DNA from: JAFMDF01 sp965222705
GTDB lineage: Bacteria > Bacteroidota > Bacteroidia > Chitinophagales > Saprospiraceae
NCBI GenBank assembly: GCA_965222705.1
Contig: CBDCUO010000042.1
Span: forward strand, 24,245-88,244
DNA: 64,000 nucleotides
Direction: 5' to 3'
The notes below the pieces were generated by a model that was not told where the DNA came from, did not search any database, and saw nothing but the letters and a program-made list of their open reading frames with translations. Within the stretch, counting starts at the first letter, position 1; the number at the start of each line of letters is the position of its first letter. Positions 7,717 to 16,517 of the stretch are shown one piece after another. A program made the position numbers and the translations under genes.

Positions 7717-9891
7717 TTAATTCTTTACGATTACTGGCTCTCCGTCAATTTTTACGCTACTTTTATCATCCAGTCGCTGGCGAAGCGTGTCAGAAACCGC
7801 TAATTTGGCCATGCTTCGATCTCTAGCTTTAATGTCCACTACATTGACTGCAAATCTTTCAGCATCTAGTTTAGCCCGTTCAGAAAGTCGAGCAATCAAG
7901 TGCTTTCCCGTTCCGCGGATATCTAACTCATTTCTTCCCTCTAGGGTAATGTTTAAATTTTCTACGTCAACGTAAGCTTTAATATCATTTTCGCTTTCGC
8001 TCTTTATTTGCATTTTAGGTTCTTTGAATCCAGTAATCTTCACATCATCTGTATGCTCAACATCCAACTCTTTCAAAGAGGGCATGGTAATATATAGTCT
8101 AACAGGAGAGGAAGTGCGGCCCAATCCCATACTAATTTGCAGCAAGTCTTCATTTTGCTTGAAGTCAACCGCTTTTAAATAATTGGGCTTGCCAGTTAGC
8201 TTAGTGTGAAAATGTGCTCCTTTTTCAATGTATATTTTTAGATTTCCTTCAATATGTAGTCTAGAAAAATCTTGAAAATTAAATTGCCCTTCATCTTTGT
8301 TTTCTTTCAATCGTTCGGGATTCGTCAATCCATTTTTACCCATTGTCCAAATTTCTCCATTTTTGATACCCGACCAATGGCGAGCGATGCTTCGGTCAAT
8401 GTTGATATTATGCCGGATATTCCAGGGCATTTTTTCCGCTTTAATGGATTTGCCTTCAGGCACTTTTAAAATTAGTTGTACCTTTTGGTTTCGCCATTTT
8501 TCTCCTTTTTTTAGTGTAAAATAGGGAGCTAAGTTTAAAGTATTTCCGTTTATTTCATAGCTATACCGGATAGCATTGGCTAGCGATTTGGCTTCCGTAA
8601 GATTGTTGCCTCGCGACTTGCTTTCATGGATTAGCACAAAGTCACTTCCTTCTGCTTTTTCTACCCTGATAGAAATATTTTCGCTCACCAATTCTTCGTC
8701 GGCTATTTTTATATGATCGCCTATCTGAAACCAGGCTTCTGAGTAAGGGTTATTCTTTGCAGAAATAGTCAAAACATCGGCATCTAAAGAAAGCGTTTGG
8801 GTTTGTTGATGTGCCTCCGCACCCATACTGAATTGGCTGGCTATAAAACTTCCCACGCCAAAGAAACTAGCAACACTTAAGCCCCATAGAACCCATAGAC
8901 CTGTATTCCACCTGACATTGAATTTAGTTTTGAAAACGAGCCGACTAGCCAGAAAGATTAGAGAAAGAATGGGTATTCCTATCAAGACCGCTAAGTTGAC
9001 GATGCCCAATAAGCCCACGTAGGGTTGTTGAGGCAGGATAAATTGAACCAATGGAAAACCAATAAAAAAACTGATTATTGACAATAGCCAAATAACGGCA
9101 AAGGCAATAATCAGTGCGAATCCTACGATGAAAATTAATGGTTTTATTATTTTACTAAATATCTCAATAAAGGTGCGAATGGCTTTTCCTAGAAAAGAAA
9201 TCCCTTCCTTAGCGGCACGTCGAAACTCATCGGCTTCCCCAAAACTTTTTTTTTTACCTGTGGTATCCCAACTATCAGTCATTTCGGATATCTTGTCTGT
9301 CAAGTGCTCTACTTCTTCTTCTACGATTTTGGCAATATTGGATACGTTGATATCATCTCCGCGCATTGCCAGCCGATCGCCTGAATTTTTAGCTTGTGGG
9401 ACGGCTGCCCAAAGAATAATATAAGCCGGGATACCAAATCCGCCAGAAATGGTAAATAACACAAAGAAAATTCTTACCCAAAGTGGGTCTGCAATGCCAA
9501 AATAGGCGGCAATACCGGAGCAAACGCCTGCGATGACTTCATCATCAGGATCGCGGAATAATCGCCTTCCGGTTTTGTAATTCTTTTTATATCCCCCCCC
9601 ACTTTGGCGAGGCGTTTCCTCGCCTAAAGGTTCAGCCCCAAAGTCTTCGGGTGTTCCCATTATGGCGATTGCTTCCTCTACTGTTTTAAGGGTGACAATC
9701 GGGTGATTTCCCAGGCCTTCCTGGAAGAGCTCTGCCATTCTTGCTTCGATGTCAGAGGTGATTTCCTCATAACCTTCCGAGTCTCGAAAGTGTTTGTGGA
9801 TGGTTTTTAAATAGCTGGATAAATGACTATAAGCGTCCTCATCAATGGTAAAAGGATAGCCACCTAAATTTATATTGAAAACTTTATTCAT
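7717..9891 (-). CDS. PspC-domain membrane protein with DUF2807-like C-terminus
   Basis: The 724-aa protein starts with a cytosolic region (MNKVFNINLGGYPFTID) that is common in Bacteroidota PspC proteins. A PspC domain follows at about 108-170 (LFRDPDDEVIAGVCSGIAAY) with its membrane segment, then three or four more hydrophobic segments (about 245-350). A large exported beta-rich C-terminal domain of the DUF2807 type ends near 720. PspC proteins sense or counter envelope stress; the precise role here is unknown. A PadR regulator gene lies 75 bp upstream in the same direction, with an operator in front of it, so the pair is probably co-transcribed and repressed together. Confidence 0.85.
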   Translation of the reverse strand: MNKVFNINLGGYPFTIDEDAYSHLSSYLKTIHKHFRDSEGYEEITSDIEARMAELFQEGLGNHPIVTLKTVEEAIAIMGTPEDFGAEPLGEETPRQSGGGYKKNYKTGRRLFRDPDDEVIAGVCSGIAAYFGIADPLWVRIFFVLFTISGGFGIPAYIILWAAVPQAKNSGDRLAMRGDDINVSNIAKIVEEEVEHLTDKISEMTDSWDTTGKKKSFGEADEFRRAAKEGISFLGKAIRTFIEIFSKIIKPLIFIVGFALIIAFAVIWLLSIISFFIGFPLVQFILPQQPYVGLLGIVNLAVLIGIPILSLIFLASRLVFKTKFNVRWNTGLWVLWGLSVASFFGVGSFIASQFSMGAEAHQQTQTLSLDADVLTISAKNNPYSEAWFQIGDHIKIADEELVSENISIRVEKAEGSDFVLIHESKSRGNNLTEAKSLANAIRYSYEINGNTLNLAPYFTLKKGEKWRNQKVQLILKVPEGKSIKAEKMPWNIRHNINIDRSIARHWSGIKNGEIWTMGKNGLTNPERLKENKDEGQFNFQDFSRLHIEGNLKIYIEKGAHFHTKLTGKPNYLKAVDFKQNEDLLQISMGLGRTSSPVRLYITMPSLKELDVEHTDDVKITGFKEPKMQIKSESENDIKAYVDVENLNITLEGRNELDIRGTGKHLIARLSERAKLDAERFAVNVVDIKARDRSMAKLAVSDTLRQRLDDKSSVKIDGEPVIVKN

Positions 9892-9966
9892 CGTTATTTT
9901 AAATTTGAATATTGTTGGTTGTAGATTTTGGTTTTCTCGTTGTTTTTTTATAAAGTAGTTACCAAG

Positions 9967-10332
9967 TTAAGACTTTTTAGTAGTTTTTCGGGTATTATTT
10001 TTTTTAACATGTCGGGTGGTCGAACTGACTGCTTTTACCAATTGATTCCAGGTATTCATCAAGCCATGCAAAAATTCTTCTCCTGATTCTGTTAGATTAT
10101 AGTATTTGCGAGGCGGCCCACTGGTGGACTCTTTCCAGTTATAACTTAGAATGCCTGCATTTTTAAGGCGAGTTAGTAAAGGATAGAGCGTTCCTTCTAC
10201 CACGATCAGATCCGATCCTTTCAGTTTTTGTATGATATCAGAAGGATAGGCTTCTTTCTCTGCAATTATGGACAGTATGCATAATTCTAGTACGCCTTTT
10301 CTCATCTGTGCTTTTGTATTTTCGATTTTCAT
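9967..10332 (-). CDS. PadR-family transcriptional repressor
   Basis: The gene encodes a winged-helix repressor of about 121 aa. Typical PadR features are MRKGVLELCILSIIAEKEAY at the start, VEGTLYPLLTRLKNAGIL (recognition helix and wing) and GPPRKYYNLTESG. A longer frame opens at 10353, but that start would lie 3 bp from the operator palindrome and leave no room for a leader. I therefore choose the ATG at 10332 (MKIENTKAQM). The tail is lysine- and threonine-rich. It precedes the PspC gene and probably represses both. Confidence 0.9.
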   Translation of the reverse strand: MKIENTKAQMRKGVLELCILSIIAEKEAYPSDIIQKLKGSDLIVVEGTLYPLLTRLKNAGILSYNWKESTSGPPRKYYNLTESGEEFLHGLMNTWNQLVKAVSSTTRHVKKNNTRKTTKKS

Positions 10333-10355
10333 ACTGCAAGTATATGAAATCATAA

Positions 10356-10378
10356 AGTACTATGCAATACATAGTACT
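10356..10378. promoter_or_regulatory. PadR operator palindrome
   Basis: AGTACTATG (10356-10364) and CATAGTACT (10370-10378) are perfect inverted copies separated by CAATA. The palindrome lies 23 bp upstream of the chosen padR start, where a self-repressing regulator would bind. Operators of this dyad form are known for the PadR family; binding here is inferred. Confidence 0.75.
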
Positions 10379-10503
10379 AAATTATGCCTAGTATTTTCTA
10401 TAAACAGGTAGTTTTTTTCGATAAAATGTAGTTTTTATTTGAGAGTATGTCTCCAAATATAGATTTGTTTTTATGCCTTGGCTAAATTCCATACCTTGCC
10501 TTC

Positions 10504-11085
10504 ATGAGAAGAAAAACAGTAAAGAATATTGCCCTATTTGCATCGGGGACAGGCAGTAATGCCAAAAAAATCATTACTTATTTTGCTAATAATAAAAGAG
10601 TAAATGTTGCCTTAATTATTTCCAATAAGTCAACTGCTAAAGTGCTAGATATAGCGGCAATGCACCGTATTCCAACTTTGATTGTCAATCGAAAAGATTT
10701 TTATGAGACAGAAATGCTGTTGGCTGACTTGGCTCGGTTTGAAATAGATTTCATTGCGCTCGCTGGATTTTTGTGGCTAGTTCCCCCTTATTTAGTAGAG
10801 GCTTTTCCAAAAAGAATGATTAATATTCACCCTGCTTTGTTGCCAAAATATGGTGGAAAGGGAATGTATGGAATGAATGTTCACAAAGCCGTTCGAGCTA
10901 ACAAAGAGACCGAATCGGGCATTACATTGCACTATGTAAATGAGCGATATGACGAAGGCAATATCATTTTCCAGGCTTCTTGCAAGGTCTCCCCTGGCGA
11001 TAAAGCAGAAAATATTAGAAATAATGTTTTAAAATTGGAACATTACTTCTTCCCAAGAATTTTAGAATCTTTACTCACGGATTGA
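10504..11085 (+). CDS. purN: Phosphoribosylglycinamide formyltransferase
   Basis: The 193-aa enzyme transfers a formyl group from 10-formyltetrahydrofolate to GAR in purine synthesis. The phosphate-binding FASGTGSNAKKI lies at about residues 11-22. The catalytic Asn and His are in INIHPALLPKYGG (about 108-120) and the catalytic Asp in RYDEGNIIF (about 149). The length is normal. The ATG lies only a few bases after TACCTTG, which could be the -7 promoter box, so the leader may be very short. The next gene begins 11 bp downstream. Confidence 0.95.
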   Translation: MRRKTVKNIALFASGTGSNAKKIITYFANNKRVNVALIISNKSTAKVLDIAAMHRIPTLIVNRKDFYETEMLLADLARFEIDFIALAGFLWLVPPYLVEAFPKRMINIHPALLPKYGGKGMYGMNVHKAVRANKETESGITLHYVNERYDEGNIIFQASCKVSPGDKAENIRNNVLKLEHYFFPRILESLLTD

Positions 11086-11096
11086 CCACTTAAAGT

Positions 11097-12056
11097 ATGG
11101 GGAATAATATTGTAAAAGCCCTTTTGCTGCTCTTTTTGCTCGGTTCTATTTTTTCATGCGGAAAGCAGGCAAAAAATGAATCGGCTATTTTGAAGTCTCC
11201 GAATGGGCCTTATCTGGTCGTTTTAGGCATTGCACAGGATGCGGGATTTCCTCAAGTGGGCTGTCAAAAGGCTTGCTGTCAAGAAGCATGGACGGACCCC
11301 AATAAGCGCAAACTAGTGAGTTGCATCGCTTTGGTAGAACCTGCTCAGCAAAAAGCGTGGGTTTTTGATGCGACTCCTGATTTTAAAGACCAACTGAAGC
11401 GGCTGGAACGACTTGGAGTAACAACAATCGCTGGTATTTTTCTCACCCACGCTCATATCGGGCATTACACCGGATTGATGCACTTAGGAAGAGAAGCAAT
11501 GGGAGCTAAAAATGTTCGGGTCTATGCAATGCCTAGAATGAAATACTTTTTAGAAAGTAATGGCCCTTGGAGTCAATTAGTAGAATTGGAGAATATACAA
11601 ATTCGACCGATCCAAAAAAATGCTACAATTGATTTGGGTAGCGGGTTAGCTGTGATTCCTTACCAAGTCCCGCATCGAGATGAATATTCAGAAACCGTTG
11701 GTTATAAAATTGTTGGGCCGAGTCGGTCAGCTATTTTCATTCCCGATATTGATAAATGGCAAAAATGGGATAGAAATATAGAGAAAGTCATACAGGTAAA
11801 TGACATTGCTTTGCTGGACGGCTCTTTTTATAAAAATGGAGAAATTCCAGGACGGGATATGTCCTTGATTCCACATCCTTTTTTGGTAGAAAGCATGGAT
11901 TTGTTGAAAACGTTACCTCCCGAAGAAAAGACAAAAATTCATTTTATCCACTTCAATCATACGAATCCGGTTTTAAAAGAGGGCAGTGCTGCTCACAAAA
12001 ACGTTTTGGAAAGGGGATTTTTAATTGCAAGAGAGCTACAATTTTTTGAGCTGTGA
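11097..12056 (+). CDS. PqqB-like metallo-beta-lactamase-fold lipoprotein
   Basis: The 319-aa protein has a lipoprotein signal (hydrophobic segment, then SIFSC near residue 21), so it is probably anchored to a membrane. The body resembles PqqB of the metallo-beta-lactamase fold: VLGIAQDAGFPQVGCQ, a cysteine pair (CQKACC), and the metal motif THAHIGHYTGL near 118. PqqB acts in pyrroloquinoline quinone synthesis, but no other pqq gene is visible here and this protein is exported. The substrate is therefore unknown and a PQQ role is unlikely. Confidence 0.8.
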   Translation: MGNNIVKALLLLFLLGSIFSCGKQAKNESAILKSPNGPYLVVLGIAQDAGFPQVGCQKACCQEAWTDPNKRKLVSCIALVEPAQQKAWVFDATPDFKDQLKRLERLGVTTIAGIFLTHAHIGHYTGLMHLGREAMGAKNVRVYAMPRMKYFLESNGPWSQLVELENIQIRPIQKNATIDLGSGLAVIPYQVPHRDEYSETVGYKIVGPSRSAIFIPDIDKWQKWDRNIEKVIQVNDIALLDGSFYKNGEIPGRDMSLIPHPFLVESMDLLKTLPPEEKTKIHFIHFNHTNPVLKEGSAAHKNVLERGFLIARELQFFEL

Positions 12057-12129
12057 TCAGTTTTGATTCTTAATGGGATTCTGCTAATTTTGTGGGGCTG
12101 TAAATTTTAATTAAAAAAAATCATATCCT

Positions 12130-12630
12130 ATGCCTAGAATATGCTTGTTTTTGGGATTTTTAATTGCCCTGTTTTCTTGTCATTCTCCGCCAGTAGGCAA
12201 AACACAGTTAGCCGAAGATGGAACCGTAGCTGCCCTTTCTTTTGGAGAAGAAATAGATCGAAAAGATGCCATTTCTTATGATGAGTTGTTATCCAAAATG
12301 GAAGGCAGGGATTCAATCAATGCAAAAGTGACTGGAACGGTAGAAAACGTTTGTCAGGTAAAAGGTTGTTGGATGAATGTTGCTTCTGACAATCCCAACC
12401 GGCCAAGTATGTTTGTCAAATTTAAAGACTATGGTTTTTTTATGCCCAAAGATATTGCGGGTAAAAAGGTTATCATGGAAGGCTACGCGTTCAGGGAGAT
12501 AACACCGGTTGATGAACTTCGACATTATGCCGAAGATGAAGGCAGGTCAAAAGAGGAAATAGCGGCTATTACAGAACCTAAAGAAGAATTGAAGTTTTTG
12601 GCTTCTGGTGTTTTGTTATTGAATGAATAG
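12130..12630 (+). CDS. DUF4920 lipoprotein
   Basis: The 166-aa protein begins with a signal peptide ending in a lipobox (LIALFSC, cysteine near residue 17). The body carries the DUF4920 core: ISYDELLSKMEGRDSINAKV, VCQVKGCWMNV with two cysteines that may bind metal or form a disulfide, and FVKFKDYGFFMPKD. This OB-like domain occurs widely in Bacteroidota with unknown function. It lies 73 bp after the PqqB-like lipoprotein gene and directly before an IS66 insertion. Confidence 0.85.
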   Translation: MPRICLFLGFLIALFSCHSPPVGKTQLAEDGTVAALSFGEEIDRKDAISYDELLSKMEGRDSINAKVTGTVENVCQVKGCWMNVASDNPNRPSMFVKFKDYGFFMPKDIAGKKVIMEGYAFREITPVDELRHYAEDEGRSKEEIAAITEPKEELKFLASGVLLLNE

Positions 12631-12657
12631 AGACAAGGTGGTCTATATAAAAAGATC

Positions 12658-14178
12658 GTAACTATTCAGCACCAAAGGTGCGAATAAAATAAAATTTTTA
12701 TTTTGTGGGATGCTTCTACCACCAGAGATACAAGATTTAATCAAGACGTTGCCACCTGAGAGTCAGGCGGTAGTACAAGCAATAGCCCTGATATACGAAT
12801 CAAAGATTCAACAACTGGAGGGACGCATCAAAGAACTCGAAGACCAACTAGCAAAAAATAGTACCAATAGTAGCAAACCACCTTCTTCTGATGGTTATAA
12901 GAAACCATCGCCAAAGAGTTTACGCAAGAAGACCAATCGAAAAGTCGGCGGTCAACGAGATCATAAAGGACATAACCTAAAAGTGGTTGAAAGTCCTGAC
13001 CAAACGATTTTGCATAAGGTTGAAAGTTGTTCAAATTGTCATCAAGATTTGAGCGACCAATTGGTAATAGGTTTAATCAAACATCAAGTTTATGATATTC
13101 CGCTTCTGCGGATGTTGATAAGCGAGCATCAATCAGAAGTAAAAGTTTGTACTTGCGGTTGCCGAAATGTTGGCTTGATGCCTGATTATGCTAGTCACTA
13201 TGTACAATATGGTCCCAATATCAAAACATTGATGACCTACTTGCAGGATTATCAACTCTTACCTTATGAGCGAAGTGCTCAATTGGTATCAGATTTATTT
13301 GAACATACTATCAGTCAAGGTACCTTATACAATATTCGCAGCAAGGCTTATGAAGCACTAGAAGATTTTGAGCAAAACTTAGAATTGTTTCTATGTGCCG
13401 CTACCTTAGCAGGCTTCGACGAAACAGGTCTGAGGGTAATTGCTAAGCTGCATTGGTTACATAGCTGTTCCACGGATAGTTGTGTACATTACCAAGTACA
13501 TCCCAAAAGAGGGAGTGATGCCATGAACGATATAGGCATTTTACCCAATTTTAATGGTATTGCTGTCCATGATTTTTGGAAGTCTTATTACCAATATCAA
13601 TGTCAGCACGCATTATGTAATGCCCATATTCTTCGAGAACTCATTTTTATCAAAGAACGATTTTCCCAAGATTGGACCGAAGATTTAGTCAATCTTTTGC
13701 TCAAAATGAAACAGGCTAAACACAAAGCTTTGCTTCAGGGAAAAACAGGATTTTCAGAAGCGACTTTGAAAAAGTATCGGAATCAATATGATGCCATTAT
13801 TTTCCAAGGCTTAGCTCAAAATCCTTTACCCAATGCGCCACCAGTTAAGAAAAGAGGTCGAAAAGCTAAATCCAAACCTCGAAACCTACTGGAACGATTA
13901 AAGGGATTTGCTGATGATATTTTGCGATTCTTTTACAATTTTAAAGTACCATTCGATAACAACTTTTCTGAACGAGATTTAAGAATGATGAAAGTCAAAC
14001 TTAAAATTTCGGGTTGTTTTAGAAGTATCAATGGTGCTAAATATTTTGCTAGAATTCGCTCTTACATCGGTACAGCTCGTAAACAAGGGGTTAATGCTTT
14101 TGATGCAATCCGTAGCTTGTTTACCAATAATGCTATTCCTCAAAATTTAATTAGCAATCTTTATTGCTGAATAGTTAC
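12658..14178 (+). mobile_element. IS66-family insertion sequence, intact
   Basis: The terminal inverted repeats GTAACTATTCAGCA (12658-12671) and TGCTGAATAGTTAC (14165-14178) match over 14 bp. Both ends are flanked by the identical 8-bp direct repeat AAAAGATC (12650-12657 and 14179-14186), the target duplication length of the IS66 family. The element is 1521 bp long and contains one transposase gene, without the small tnpA/tnpB genes found in many IS66 members. It sits between a DUF4920 gene and a DUF5682 gene. Confidence 0.95.
12710..14170 (+). CDS. IS66-family transposase (TnpC type)
   Basis: The 486-aa transposase starts with a coiled coil (IYESKIQQLEGRIKELEDQL), followed by the IS66 signature NSSKPPSSDGYKKP. 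A zinc-finger-like segment comes next (CSNCHQDL ... CTCGC), then the DDE catalytic domain with GFDETGLRV and VHDFWKSYYQY, and a C-terminal NNFSERDLRMMKVKLKISG containing the catalytic Glu. The stop codon lies inside the right terminal inverted repeat. The gene appears intact and, with the exact target duplication, points to a fairly recent insertion. Confidence 0.95.
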   Translation: MLLPPEIQDLIKTLPPESQAVVQAIALIYESKIQQLEGRIKELEDQLAKNSTNSSKPPSSDGYKKPSPKSLRKKTNRKVGGQRDHKGHNLKVVESPDQTILHKVESCSNCHQDLSDQLVIGLIKHQVYDIPLLRMLISEHQSEVKVCTCGCRNVGLMPDYASHYVQYGPNIKTLMTYLQDYQLLPYERSAQLVSDLFEHTISQGTLYNIRSKAYEALEDFEQNLELFLCAATLAGFDETGLRVIAKLHWLHSCSTDSCVHYQVHPKRGSDAMNDIGILPNFNGIAVHDFWKSYYQYQCQHALCNAHILRELIFIKERFSQDWTEDLVNLLLKMKQAKHKALLQGKTGFSEATLKKYRNQYDAIIFQGLAQNPLPNAPPVKKRGRKAKSKPRNLLERLKGFADDILRFFYNFKVPFDNNFSERDLRMMKVKLKISGCFRSINGAKYFARIRSYIGTARKQGVNAFDAIRSLFTNNAIPQNLISNLYC

Positions 14179-14222
14179 AAAAGATCTTTATCATTTTTCC
14201 AACTTCCTAACAACTTTTATTT

Positions 14223-16472
14223 TTGACCACTGTTTTTGGCATTCGACATCATGGGCCTGGCTCGGCTAAAAGCCTTTTGAACGCTTTGGAAGGGCTGAAA
14301 CCGGATTGCATTTTAGTAGAAGGCCCGCCAGATGCCAATGAAATTATTGGCTACGCAGCCAAGGAGCAACTGGTCCCACCAATCGCCCTTTTGGTTTATA
14401 ATCCAAATGATTTAAAACAGGCAGCTTATTATCCATTCGCTCATTTTTCTCCTGAATGGCAGGCTATTCGCTATGGCTTGCGAAAGAACATACCTGTTGA
14501 ATTTATGGATTTGCCTCGATTCCTGGCTTTTCCTTTGGATAAAAAAGAAAGGGCAACTCAACAAAAAATTATTCACTTCAACCAATTGCCTTCTGGTGCC
14601 AGGACAGGAGGTATAGAAAAAATTGCAAAAGACCCACTGGGTTATATTGCAAAACTAGCGGGCTATGAAGATAGTGAACGCTGGTGGGAAATTACTTTTG
14701 AGCGCGCGGTCAATGACAGCGAAATTTTTCAATCTATTTCGGATTTAATGGCGGAATTGCGCCAAGCAGTTCGGGAAATGTCTTATCGGGAATTGCAGCG
14801 AGAAGCGTATATGCGAAAGGTCATTCGAGCGGCGATAAAAAAAGGTTTTAACAATATAGCTGTCGTATGTGGTGCTTGGCATGCCCCTGCTTTGGCAGAA
14901 TGGGAATCTTTTAAAGCGACGCAGGATAATCAGTCGTTAAAGGGTATAAAAAAAATAAAAACCCAGTCCACTTGGATTCCCTGGACTTATCAAAGGTTAT
15001 CGCGTCAAAGCGGTTATAGTGCGGGAGTGATTTCTCCAGCTTGGTACGAATTACTTTTTGATAAATCGGATGAAGTGGTCATTCACTGGATGTCAAAGGC
15101 GGCTCAATTATTAAGGGCAGAGGACTTAGAGGCCTCGGCAGCTCACGTTATAGAAGCCGTTCGCTTAGCCAAATCCTTAGCTTCTCTGCGAAATTTATCT
15201 TTGGCGGGAATTAATGAATTGAGGGAGGCAGCAGTTTCAGCGCTCTGCAATGGGGAAAAATTACCTTTAGAATTGATTGAGCAACAATTGATTGTTGGTG
15301 ATAGAATGGGAACAGTACCCGATGAAATTCCAATAATTCCGCTACAGAAAGATTTGAATCGATGTATAAGATCTGCTCGCTTGTCCAAGGAAAAAAAAGC
15401 CTTGGATAAGGTTGAAAAAGTCCTGGACTTAAGAAAGCCAGGGAATCTTTTAGCCAGCCAACTATTACACCGATTGAACATTTTAGCTATTCCCTGGGGT
15501 AGTAAAAAGCCAAACTCTCAGCATACGCTAGGCAGTTTTAAGGAAGAATGGGTTTTAAATTGGGAGCCTGATTTTGCCATTTTAATTATTGAGGCAGGTA
15601 TGTGGGGCAATACCGTCTATGAAGCAGCGAGTAATCTTATTTTAGCTACCAAAAAAAAGCAAAGTACTTTAGCAGGACTAGTCCATTTGGTCGAGCAGGC
15701 CCTTTATGCAGATTTAAAGGAGGTAATTGCGGAGCTGACCACTGCGCTTAGCAATCAATCCGCTTTGACAAAAGATATTTTTAATTTGATGGAAGCCTTG
15801 CCTGCTTTGGTCAATATTCTTCGATATGGAAGCAGCCGAAATATGGACACTGCCTCTGTCAAAATAGTCCTCAACCAAATAATACCGAGAATTTGCATCG
15901 GGTTGCCTGGGAATTGTGTTCATATTGACGAAAATGCTACCGCTGAAATTTTCAAAAAAATGCTTTTGGTCAATCGGGCTATTCACACCCTAAACAAAAA
16001 GAAATACATACAATACTGGCACGATACTTTGGAAAGGATTATGGGTATGACTATCAATGGCATTTTGGTCGGGATGAGTACTAGAATTTTATTCGATAAA
16101 AACGTTATTGATACCGATATTACCAGCACTTATATGCACCTAGCTTTATCCAAAGGAAGCGAAGCCCTTTTTGGAGCGCAGTGGATAGAGGGATTTTTAT
16201 ATGGAAGCGGTCTATTGCTAATTTACAAGGAAGAGCTCTGGAAGATTTTGGACGATTGGGTGAGTGAATTGGAAGAAGAGCGATTCATGGAAGTATTGCC
16301 TATATTGAGAAGAACTTTTTCCAGTTTTTCACATTCTGAAAAACACAAAATGATGGATTTGGCAAAAAGAGGCAAAACCAAACCTTATTCATTAGTAAAA
16401 GAACCAGTGCTGCTCGACCGAGAAAGAGTCGCAAAAGTCCTACCTACTTTAAGATTATTGTTGGATTTGTAA
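14223..16472 (+). CDS. DUF5682 family protein
   Basis: The 749-aa protein starts at TTG with MTTVFGIRHHGPGSAKSLL, the DUF5682 signature. Other conserved stretches are CILVEGPPDANEI and VVCGAWHAPALAEW. In other bacteria this family is encoded next to a MoxR-type ATPase, a SWIM-domain protein and a VWA protein. None of these is present here, and the next gene is bioA on the opposite strand. The IS66 element ends 44 bp upstream and may have separated the gene from its promoter or partners. Biochemical function is unknown. No ATG lies close to the conserved N-terminus, which supports the TTG start. Confidence 0.8.
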   Translation: MTTVFGIRHHGPGSAKSLLNALEGLKPDCILVEGPPDANEIIGYAAKEQLVPPIALLVYNPNDLKQAAYYPFAHFSPEWQAIRYGLRKNIPVEFMDLPRFLAFPLDKKERATQQKIIHFNQLPSGARTGGIEKIAKDPLGYIAKLAGYEDSERWWEITFERAVNDSEIFQSISDLMAELRQAVREMSYRELQREAYMRKVIRAAIKKGFNNIAVVCGAWHAPALAEWESFKATQDNQSLKGIKKIKTQSTWIPWTYQRLSRQSGYSAGVISPAWYELLFDKSDEVVIHWMSKAAQLLRAEDLEASAAHVIEAVRLAKSLASLRNLSLAGINELREAAVSALCNGEKLPLELIEQQLIVGDRMGTVPDEIPIIPLQKDLNRCIRSARLSKEKKALDKVEKVLDLRKPGNLLASQLLHRLNILAIPWGSKKPNSQHTLGSFKEEWVLNWEPDFAILIIEAGMWGNTVYEAASNLILATKKKQSTLAGLVHLVEQALYADLKEVIAELTTALSNQSALTKDIFNLMEALPALVNILRYGSSRNMDTASVKIVLNQIIPRICIGLPGNCVHIDENATAEIFKKMLLVNRAIHTLNKKKYIQYWHDTLERIMGMTINGILVGMSTRILFDKNVIDTDITSTYMHLALSKGSEALFGAQWIEGFLYGSGLLLIYKEELWKILDDWVSELEEERFMEVLPILRRTFSSFSHSEKHKMMDLAKRGKTKPYSLVKEPVLLDRERVAKVLPTLRLLLDL

Positions 16473-16517
16473 AAAAGCACTGGGATAAACACGTAAAATC
16501 GTTTAGAATTTTATTTT

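Noticed and set aside
11097..12056. True PqqB of a PQQ pathway
   Set aside because: The protein has a lipoprotein signal and no other pqq gene is nearby.
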